Part shown: positions 7,062-12,381 of the stretch, piece by piece
How positions within the stretch are numbered: position 1 is the stretch's first letter
Layout of the letters: every line of letters starts with the position of its first letter
Assembly: GCA_039208045.1 (NCBI GenBank)
Contig: JBCCRH010000148.1
Coordinates: forward strand, 1-12,381
Source of the DNA: JBCCRH01 sp039208045
GTDB taxonomy: Bacteria; Bacteroidota; Bacteroidia; Chitinophagales; Saprospiraceae
Length of the DNA: 12,381 nucleotides
Direction of reading: 5' to 3'
The notes under the pieces: generated by a model
Told to the model about the DNA's origin: nothing
What the model saw: only the letters and a program-made list of their open reading frames with translations
The model's database searches: none
Translations under genes and position numbers: made by a program

Positions 7062-7721
7062 TTCTAGCTTTATTTGGTGAATCAAAGAATCACACCGCTG
7101 AATAGAGGCTTGAACGCCATCTTGCATTCTACCAAGTAAACCTATATTGGAAAAAACGAGATTAGAAAATTTTGGATTTTTTAACATGTCCAATCCTTTA
7201 GTCTGCTGCAATTTGCTATAGTCCAGATTTTCGTGAAAAAAGCGAAAAGAATAGTCAAACTGCGTACGCTCATAGGTACTCAGATTTTTCTCAATGACTG
7301 CATATTTACCGTAATGTTCCACAATCTTATTTTTTAGATCAATTCCTTTAATCAATTCAAAATCACCAGAATATCGGAGTGATTCGAAGGTAGCGTTATG
7401 TGGAAAAAAATCGTAGGGTCGATTAAGCTGCTTGAAGAAAGCAAAAGCGACGGTATCTCGTCCAGGAATAGTTGCAAAGAAATGTCTACTAATGCCCCAA
7501 TGCTGCTGCAAAGCCGTATCCAAACGAAGATCAATAGTCTGTAGTGCTGCTCGATCAGATAATAAGTCTTCTTGGAGGTTTTCAAGATATTGCTCAGCCT
7601 TTTGTCGATCTTTACGGGCACTAGCCCAGTTATTGAGTCCAAATGCGATGCTGATACTGATAATGACGATAATAATTTCGCCAATGGCATAACGCCAGTC
7701 TAAGATCGGTTTTTTGCTCAT
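7056..7721 (-). CDS. DUF6090-like single-pass membrane protein
   Basis: A 221-residue protein of unknown function. Its N-terminus (WRYAIGEIIIVIISISIAFGLNNW followed by RKDRQKAEQYLENLQEDL) matches the signature I recall for the DUF6090 family, abundant in Bacteroidota: YAIGEI, one transmembrane helix at about 11-32, the NNW motif, then a charged helical region. The remainder is predicted soluble and helical, with a central FESLRYSGDFELI segment (about 113-125) also typical. The helix is probably an uncleaved anchor. The gene starts 10 nt after the stop of the agmatinase-like gene on the same strand, so the two are likely co-transcribed. Its 3' end overlaps the saccharopine dehydrogenase gene by 6 nt. 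No function is established for the family, and the family name is from memory of the motif, not a search. Confidence 0.8.
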   Translation of the reverse strand: MSKKPILDWRYAIGEIIIVIISISIAFGLNNWASARKDRQKAEQYLENLQEDLLSDRAALQTIDLRLDTALQQHWGISRHFFATIPGRDTVAFAFFKQLNRPYDFFPHNATFESLRYSGDFELIKGIDLKNKIVEHYGKYAVIEKNLSTYERTQFDYSFRFFHENLDYSKLQQTKGLDMLKNPKFSNLVFSNIGLLGRMQDGVQASIQRCDSLIHQIKLEL

Positions 7722-7731
7722 TTCGTTTTAT

Positions 7732-8787
7732 CTATATTTTTCCTTGTGATTTTCCAGTTAAATTAGCCAGACGATACAATAGGCGGGCCCCCACATTGCC
7801 ATCCCATTCATGGGGGAGCCCACCCACTTCACATACATCAAAACCAATAATGGTACGACCACTGTCAACCAACTGTTGTAGTAAATAAATAGCCTGTTGA
7901 AAATCAAGCCCTCCGGGCACAGGAGTACCTGTGTTGGGGCACAAATAAGGAGACAAACCATCTATATCAAAACTCACATAGACCTCTTGCGGTAGCATAT
8001 TAACGATGGCAGTACACAAGCTATGAAAAGTAGCCCCTTCGTATAATGCAGCTTTCATACTATGATCAAAAAATACTTCGACAAGGTCTGCCCTTTTTGC
8101 GACCTCGCCGACTTCCGCCTCACAATAATCGCGGATACCGAGCTGAACGAGTTTACCTAGGCCATTTAGCTTCAGTACATTATAAAAAATAGAAGCATGA
8201 GAATAAATGAACCCTTCATAGGCCTCTCGTAAGTCCATATGCGCATCAATCTGCAAAATACCAAAGCCTGGGTAGCGCTCGGCTAGCGCCTCCAAATAGC
8301 CAAGGGGCACGCTGTGCTCGCCACCCACCAATCCAACTATTTTCCCCTGGTCTAACAGCTCAGATGTACGCTGATACACCCAGTCTTTTAACTGATGACA
8401 AGCAGTATTAATCTTCGCTAAAGTGTCTGACATGGTCTTATTGTCTGTAATATTCCTGCCTGCTTCCAAGAAGTCGATGTACGCTTGCGCTAAAGGGCGA
8501 AGTGCTTCGCTTTGCTTCAGCCAGCTTTCATTGGGTGGTCGCATATAAATTCCTGTCTTCCAAGCATCAGGCACAAAGGGATCGTATAAATCGAGCTGAC
8601 TAGAGGCTTGCAAAATATTGGCAGGGCCAGTAGCGGTACCAGCAGTATAAGAAACCGTCACATCCCAAGGCACAGGCAATAGGATCACTTCCGCTTCTTC
8701 CTCCACAAAGGGCAATCCAATAAAGTGTCCATTATCTAATCCGACACCGTTTGGATCAAAGTTTTTTATTTTTTCTGCTTTGCTCAT
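7732..8787 (-). CDS. Agmatinase-family ureohydrolase
   Basis: Binuclear metal ureohydrolase of 351 residues, probably cleaving agmatine to putrescine and urea. All six metal ligands are seen: His158 in GGEHS, Asp181/His183/Asp185 in QIDAHMDLR, and Asp274/Asp276 in SFDIDG. YSHAS (His197) and FDVCEVGG (Glu320) fit the catalytic histidine and the late family glutamate. Two things depart from the well-studied agmatinases: the usual DIDxLDP reads DIDGLSP, and about 60 extra residues (roughly 85-145) precede the GGEHS motif. Long relatives of this type in cyanobacteria include an enzyme shown to hydrolyse free guanidine with nickel, so guanidine is an alternative substrate. Divergence from the carboxyspermidine genes favours agmatine, since putrescine is the precursor they need. 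The DUF6090-like gene follows 10 nt downstream. Confidence 0.9.
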   Translation of the reverse strand: MSKAEKIKNFDPNGVGLDNGHFIGLPFVEEEAEVILLPVPWDVTVSYTAGTATGPANILQASSQLDLYDPFVPDAWKTGIYMRPPNESWLKQSEALRPLAQAYIDFLEAGRNITDNKTMSDTLAKINTACHQLKDWVYQRTSELLDQGKIVGLVGGEHSVPLGYLEALAERYPGFGILQIDAHMDLREAYEGFIYSHASIFYNVLKLNGLGKLVQLGIRDYCEAEVGEVAKRADLVEVFFDHSMKAALYEGATFHSLCTAIVNMLPQEVYVSFDIDGLSPYLCPNTGTPVPGGLDFQQAIYLLQQLVDSGRTIIGFDVCEVGGLPHEWDGNVGARLLYRLANLTGKSQGKI

Positions 8788-8839
8788 ATGCGCTGTAAAT
8801 AGTATGAAAATTGGGCCTTTAAAGCTAGTTGAAAAATGC

Positions 8840-8847
8840 TACTTTTG
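8840..8847 (+). promoter_or_regulatory. Candidate Bacteroidota -7 promoter element for the carboxyspermidine operon
   Basis: TACTTTTG is an exact match to TAnnTTTG. A weak -33 match, TTTA, lies 18 nt upstream at 8818-8821. Transcription starting about 6 nt downstream would give a leader of roughly 28 nt to the ATG at 8882, a normal length for the group. Confidence 0.5.
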
Positions 8848-8881
8848 CGGCTATTATTTTCCATCTCAAAAATAGGGATTG

Positions 8882-10087
8882 ATGTCAAAAGTAATGATTA
8901 TTGGTGCCGGTGGCGTGGGCCGTGTTGTAACTTACAAATGCGCACAGCACCCCAACGTATTTTCTGAAATTATGTTAGCCAGTCGTACCCAATTAAAGTG
9001 CGATGCTATCGTGCAAGATGTACAACGCGATACAGGCCACCAACACCTTTCCACAGCCAGTGTAGACGCTGAAAATGTCCCTGAGCTAGTCGCCCTCATT
9101 CGCTCCTTCCAGCCTAAAATGGTGATTCATGTCGCCTTGCCTTACCAAGATTTGACCATCATGGAAGCATGCTTGGAAACAGGCGTTCATTACCTTGACA
9201 CCGCTAACTACGAGCCTAAAGAGGAGGCAAAATTTGAGTACAGCTGGCAATGGGCCTACCACGACCGCTTCAAAGAAGCAGGTCTGCTAGCGGTACTGGG
9301 CTGTGGCTTTGATCCTGGTGTAACCAGCATCTTCACAGCGCGCGCCGCCAAGCACCACTTTGACGAAATACACTATCTCGACATCGTAGACTGCAATGGT
9401 GGTGACCACGGTAAGGCCTTTGCCACCAACTTCAATCCAGAGATTAACATCCGTGAAATCACCCAAAAAGGGCGCTACTATGAAAATGGACAATGGGTAG
9501 AAACAGAACCCCACGAAATTTACAAGACACTCACTTATCCCGGCATCGGCCCCAAGAATTCCTACCTCATCTATCACGAAGAGTTAGAATCCTTAGTCAA
9601 AAACTACCCCAGCATCAAGCGCGCCCGCTTTTGGATGACGTTTGGTGACGAATACCTTACTCACCTCCGCGTGATCCAAAATATTGGCATGGCCCGTATT
9701 GACCCGATCCTATACAAGGGAGTGGAAATCATACCGCTCCAATTTCTGAAAGCTGTGTTGCCCGATCCTGGCGAATTAGGAGAAAACTACACGGGTGAAA
9801 CCTCCATTGGCTGTCGCATAAAGGGCCTAAAAGATAGCAAAGAACGCACCTACTATATCTGGAACAACTGCAGCCACCAAGCCGCTTTTGATGAGACGGG
9901 CACACAAGGGGTCTCCTACACGACTGGCGTACCCGCTATGCTCGGCGCTATGATGATGCTTACGGGCGAGTGGTCAGGCGCTGGGGTACTCAATGTGGAA
10001 CAATTTAATCCCGATCCATTCCTCGACAAGTTGGGGCCAAACGGCCTGTTATGGAATGAAGCTTTTGATATCGATTTAGAACTGTAA
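8882..10087 (+). CDS. Carboxynorspermidine / carboxyspermidine dehydrogenase (saccharopine dehydrogenase family, LYS1-like)
   Basis: Reductive condensation of L-aspartate beta-semialdehyde with putrescine (or diaminopropane), using NADPH, to carboxyspermidine (or carboxynorspermidine). This is the first step of the SAM-independent spermidine route. From the ATG at 8882 it has 401 residues; a TTG three nucleotides upstream is in frame but less likely. The Rossmann loop is VMIIGAGGVGRVVT (4-17). ASRTQLKCDAI (34-44), HVALPYQDL (83-91), YLDTANYEPKEE (104-115) and GCGFDPGVTSIF (140-151) follow, then FATNFNPEINIREI (180-193). These match the carboxynorspermidine dehydrogenases rather than true saccharopine dehydrogenases. 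The decarboxylase gene begins 2 nt after the stop, which confirms the pathway. Which diamine is used cannot be read from sequence; spermidine is the common product in Bacteroidota. Confidence 0.93.
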   Translation: MSKVMIIGAGGVGRVVTYKCAQHPNVFSEIMLASRTQLKCDAIVQDVQRDTGHQHLSTASVDAENVPELVALIRSFQPKMVIHVALPYQDLTIMEACLETGVHYLDTANYEPKEEAKFEYSWQWAYHDRFKEAGLLAVLGCGFDPGVTSIFTARAAKHHFDEIHYLDIVDCNGGDHGKAFATNFNPEINIREITQKGRYYENGQWVETEPHEIYKTLTYPGIGPKNSYLIYHEELESLVKNYPSIKRARFWMTFGDEYLTHLRVIQNIGMARIDPILYKGVEIIPLQFLKAVLPDPGELGENYTGETSIGCRIKGLKDSKERTYYIWNNCSHQAAFDETGTQGVSYTTGVPAMLGAMMMLTGEWSGAGVLNVEQFNPDPFLDKLGPNGLLWNEAFDIDLEL

Positions 10088-10089
10088 GT

Positions 10090-11223
10090 ATGGCTATTGA
10101 TTTTTCAAAAATTACTTCCTCTGCCTATGTGGTAGAGGAGGCGCTTTTGCGCAAAAACCTGGAGCTTATCCAAGCCGTGCAGGAGCGCGCTGGGGTGAAA
10201 GTCATTCTGGCCCTCAAGGGATTCGCTATGTGGCGACTGTTTCCAATGGTGGGCCAATACTTAGCTGGTGCCACAGCTAGCTCCCTCCACGAGGCTCGCC
10301 TAATTGCAGAAGAGATGGGTAAAAAAGCACATACTTACGCGGTAGCCTACCGCCCCCATGAGTTCCAAGAAATCCTCCAATATAGCAGCCACATTACCTT
10401 CAACTCGCTTAGCCAATTCGAGTGTTACAAAGGCCAAGCAAGAGCAGCGGGCGCTTCCATCGGCCTACGGGTCAACCCCGGCTATTCCGAAGTAGAAGTA
10501 GCCCTATACAATCCCGCTGCTGATGGCTCCCGCTTAGGCGAAGCCCCAGCCAACCTAGCAGGAGGCCTCCCTCTCGAAGTCGAAGGTTTACACCTCCATA
10601 CCCTCTGCGAATCCAGTGCCGAGGCATTCGAGCACTTAGTCGCTGCCTTTGAGGCAAAATTTGGCCAGTTCATTCCCCAACTCCAATGGGTCAATTTCGG
10701 GGGTGGGCACCTCATGACTCGCAAAGGCTACGATATTGATCGCCTAGTTGCCGCTTTAGTACGCTTTCGCGAAAAATATCAGGTGGAAGTCTACCTAGAG
10801 CCAGGCAGTGCGATCGCTTGGGAGACGGGAGTACTAGTTGCTACAGTCTTAGATATTGTCGATAACCACAACATCAAAACGGCCATCTTAGATGTCTCCT
10901 TCACTGCTCATATGCCCGACACCTTAGAAATGCCCTATCGCCCACGTATCACCGGAGCAGTACCACCCAACGAGCACATCCACAACTACCGCATGGGAGG
11001 TACTAGCTGCCTAGCAGGCGATTTCATGGAAGTCTATGGCTTTGAGCAGCCCCTACAAATAGGCCAGCAGCTCATCTTCGAAGACATGATCCACTACACC
11101 ACCGTAAAAACCACGATGTTCAACGGCGTCCACCACCCCGACTTATGCCTGTGGACCGAAGATCAGCAACTCCAAGTCCTCCGCCGCTTCGATTATCAAG
11201 ACTACAAAAACCGCATGAATTGA
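10090..11223 (+). CDS. nspC: Carboxynorspermidine / carboxyspermidine decarboxylase
   Basis: Pyridoxal-phosphate enzyme that decarboxylates carboxyspermidine to spermidine (or carboxynorspermidine to norspermidine). It belongs to the fold-type III (alanine racemase / ornithine decarboxylase-like) group; 377 residues is the usual length. Visible residues are the Schiff-base Lys43 in LALKGFAMW, ATASSLHEA (61-69), RVNPGYSEVE (127-136), LHLHTLCESS (167-176), the phosphate-binding FGGGH (203-207), LEPGSAIAWETG (236-247), and the second-subunit active-site motif CLAGD (Cys307, Asp311). The gene is 2 nt after the dehydrogenase and its stop overlaps the likely prmC start, so all three form one operon. 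The second half is markedly C-rich on the coding strand. Confidence 0.95.
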   Translation: MAIDFSKITSSAYVVEEALLRKNLELIQAVQERAGVKVILALKGFAMWRLFPMVGQYLAGATASSLHEARLIAEEMGKKAHTYAVAYRPHEFQEILQYSSHITFNSLSQFECYKGQARAAGASIGLRVNPGYSEVEVALYNPAADGSRLGEAPANLAGGLPLEVEGLHLHTLCESSAEAFEHLVAAFEAKFGQFIPQLQWVNFGGGHLMTRKGYDIDRLVAALVRFREKYQVEVYLEPGSAIAWETGVLVATVLDIVDNHNIKTAILDVSFTAHMPDTLEMPYRPRITGAVPPNEHIHNYRMGGTSCLAGDFMEVYGFEQPLQIGQQLIFEDMIHYTTVKTTMFNGVHHPDLCLWTEDQQLQVLRRFDYQDYKNRMN

Positions 11224-12074
11224 CCATCCAAGTCGCTTTCCAAAATTTGGTCGATAGCCTCACTACCTACTACGGTGAGCGCGAAGCCGCTAATATTTCC
11301 CGAATCGTATTCGAGGACGCCCTGGGTATTCGAGCTACCCACCAAGCCACTCCGCTTCCCCCTAGCCAGCTCGAACGCCTCCGCTCCATCCAAACCCGAC
11401 TTTCCAAGCACGAACCCATCCAATATATCCTTGAAGCAGCCGATTTCTATGGTCTAAAGTTCAAAGTAAGCCCCGCCGTCCTCATCCCCCGCCAAGAAAC
11501 CGAAGAACTAGTCTACTGGATACTCCAAGAACACCCCAAAGCAGCTCCCTTGCGCGTACTAGACATCGGCACCGGCAGCGGCTGCATCCCACTCACCCTA
11601 AAAAAGCACCGCCCTAGCTGGCAAATCTCCGCCCTAGATGTCAGCCCCGCCGCCCTAGCCATCGCCCAAGAAAATGCCCACCGCCTCAACCTAGAAGTCA
11701 CATTCTTACACCAAGACATCCTACAACCCCATTCCTGGCCCACACTAGGCCCCTGGGATATCATCATCAGCAACCCGCCCTACATCCCCCACCAAGAAGC
11801 CCACCTCCTAGCTCCCCACGTAAAATCCCAAGAACCTCACCTCGCCCTTTTCGTCTCCGACGATGATCCCTTATTATTCTACCGTTCTATTTCCGCTTTC
11901 GCTAAAAGGCAGCTAGCACCCAGTGGTTGCTTATATTTTGAAGTCAATAGCTTCAATGGAACAGAAGTGGTTGCGCTTTTACAGGATGATGGGTTTTCAG
12001 AAGTAGAGCTACAACAGGATATGCAGGGGAATGATCGGATGGTGAGAGGGGAGGGAGGGGATAGTAGGCAGTAG
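11220..12074 (+). CDS. prmC: Peptide chain release factor N(5)-glutamine methyltransferase (PrmC/HemK)
   Basis: SAM-dependent methyltransferase that methylates the GGQ glutamine of release factors RF1/RF2. I place the start at the TTG at 11220 (284 residues, MTIQVAFQNLVDSL), which overlaps the nspC stop as TTGA. The only in-frame ATG upstream (11145) lies 79 nt inside nspC and would add a Pro/Ser/Arg-rich stretch foreign to the family. The N-terminal release-factor-binding domain covers about 1-75, followed by VLIPRQETEELV (87-98), the SAM loop VLDIGTGSGCIPL (113-125), ALDVS (138-142) and the catalytic IISNPPYIP (182-190). The last eight residues (GEGGDSRQ) and the stop codon come from the G-rich and heptad-repeat DNA that begins here, so the native C-terminus has apparently been replaced. 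Base usage changes near 11880 from C-rich to G/T-rich. Confidence 0.92.
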   Translation: MTIQVAFQNLVDSLTTYYGEREAANISRIVFEDALGIRATHQATPLPPSQLERLRSIQTRLSKHEPIQYILEAADFYGLKFKVSPAVLIPRQETEELVYWILQEHPKAAPLRVLDIGTGSGCIPLTLKKHRPSWQISALDVSPAALAIAQENAHRLNLEVTFLHQDILQPHSWPTLGPWDIIISNPPYIPHQEAHLLAPHVKSQEPHLALFVSDDDPLLFYRSISAFAKRQLAPSGCLYFEVNSFNGTEVVALLQDDGFSEVELQQDMQGNDRMVRGEGGDSRQ

Positions 12075-12120
12075 TCAGTGGTTAGTATGCAGTAGTCAGT
12101 GGTCAGTAGTCAGTGGTCAG
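12062..12120. repeat. Array of heptanucleotide repeats, consensus YAGTRGT
   Basis: Eight consecutive 7-bp units plus three bases, without a frame slip: TAGTAGG, CAGTAGT, CAGTGGT, TAGTATG, CAGTAGT, CAGTGGT, CAGTAGT, CAGTGGT, CAG. Equivalently, the 14-mer CAGTAGTCAGTGGT occurs three times perfectly, at 12069, 12090 and 12104. The first two units code for the end of PrmC and its stop. A T-run follows (12121-12126), but the array has no inverted complement, so it is not an intrinsic terminator. Confidence 0.9.
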
Positions 12121-12211
12121 TTTTTTCTCATGTGCATCCTAATGTGCCCTTCTGTGTCTAATGTGGTTGAAATAGTTTGGGAGTTGAGGGGTTTGGGCGT
12201 TTAGGGGTTTT

Positions 12212-12232
12212 GGAGGACGGAGGACGGATGAC
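12212..12232. repeat. Second, unrelated heptad array, consensus GGAKGAC
   Basis: Three abutting 7-bp units: GGAGGAC, GGAGGAC, GGATGAC. It differs in sequence from the YAGTRGT array 90 nt upstream but has the same period. Confidence 0.8.
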
Positions 12233-12303
12233 GAATTTCCATGAAGTCCCATGAATAAGGTTGACAGGTGCACCCCCCTTTACCCCAAAGATGTGTAAAA
12301 CTT

Positions 12304-12337
12304 TTTGATTAAGAATTACGGGGGTATTTTATCTTTA
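12304..12337 (+). promoter_or_regulatory. Weak promoter-like segment near the right edge
   Basis: TTTG at 12304-12307 could serve as a -33 box. Two candidate -7 boxes follow: TATTTTAT (12325-12332, 17 nt spacing, two mismatches to TAnnTTTG) and TATCTTTA (12330-12337, 22 nt spacing, one mismatch). If real, it would drive transcription into the GC-rich DNA at the edge and beyond. The case is weak because the region is simply AT-rich. Confidence 0.25.
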
Positions 12338-12381
12338 CCATCACAGCGTGAAGTGGAGGGCGGCTCTGCTGGGGAGCAACC

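Larger units (their letters stand above)
12075..12381. other. Stretch without a recognisable gene: simple repeats, then an unidentified right edge
   Basis: No ORF of convincing length or family character was found on either strand. After the heptad array comes a TGTG-rich patch (12130-12168) with four loosely spaced copies of (A)TGTG, then a G/T-rich patch with GGGGTTT twice (12188 and 12204). A second heptad array (12212-12232) and a short direct repeat CCATGAA (12239-12255) follow. From 12261 the character changes: a C-rich run at 12273-12278, an AT-rich promoter-like stretch at 12301-12337, and a GC-rich end with a small hairpin (GCTC at 12363-12366 with GAGC at 12374-12377). The edge could be the beginning of an RNA gene, a mobile element or another gene; nothing decides this within the window. 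Confidence 0.6.

Noticed and set aside
8867..8874. TATTTTTG on the minus strand as the agmatinase promoter
   Set aside because: It is an exact -7 match, but there is no -33 TTTG at 17-23 nt and the implied leader is about 75 nt. It was not listed as a feature.
11145..11219. ATG at 11145 as the start of prmC
   Set aside because: It would overlap nspC by 79 nt and add a Pro/Ser/Arg-rich extension not seen in PrmC proteins. The TTG at 11220 gives a family-like N-terminus.
12062..12120. Heptad array as a CRISPR or attachment site
   Set aside because: There are no spacers and no repeat of CRISPR length. The units are contiguous 7-mers, and no integrase or cas gene is present.
12104..12126. Repeat followed by TTTTTT as a terminator of the prmC operon
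   Set aside because: The repeat units are direct, not inverted. No stem can form before the T-run.

Overview
The window looks like chromosomal DNA of a Bacteroidota bacterium, most likely of the Saprospirales type. This is inferred from protein family character: a secreted BglX-like GH3 enzyme with an '..AQ' signal peptide end, a DUF6090-type membrane protein, a LysM protein with a DPBB-like tail, and the carboxyspermidine route to polyamines. Further support comes from candidate -7 elements of the TAnnTTTG type and the general lack of Shine-Dalgarno sequences. No transposase, phage, CRISPR, rRNA or tRNA gene was recognised.

Left part (1-3518, all on the minus strand). Transcribed right to left: a secreted LysM protein, a pyridoxal-phosphate cysteine synthase / cystathionine beta-synthase-like enzyme 18 nt downstream, then, after a 97-nt gap with a small inverted repeat, a periplasmic GH3 beta-glucosidase cut by the left edge of the window.

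Centre-left (3584-5600). A tight plus-strand cluster holds kdsB (CMP-Kdo synthesis for LPS), a 78-residue two-helix membrane protein and a zinc-ribbon NUDIX hydrolase, with 1-2 nt between genes. It converges on a minus-strand cytidine deaminase, and the two coding ends overlap by 8 nt.

Centre (5601-7721). A 123-nt divergent region carries nested inverted repeats and a possible 16-codon lysine-containing leader peptide. This leader overlaps the start of a full-length LYS9-type saccharopine dehydrogenase. That gene converges with a DUF6090-like membrane protein, overlapping it by 6 nt.

Centre-right (7732-11223). This is a polyamine module: an agmatinase-family ureohydrolase (minus strand, same transcription unit as the DUF6090-like gene) is divergent from carboxy(nor)spermidine dehydrogenase and carboxy(nor)spermidine decarboxylase (plus strand). 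Together they could convert agmatine to putrescine and then, with aspartate semialdehyde, to spermidine. prmC (release-factor glutamine methyltransferase) follows in the same operon, probably from a TTG codon overlapping the nspC stop.

Right end (12062-12381). About 300 nt without a recognisable gene. It contains an array of 7-bp repeats that runs into the end of prmC, a second unrelated heptad array, other simple-sequence patches, and a promoter-like AT-rich segment followed by GC-rich DNA at the edge that I could not identify.
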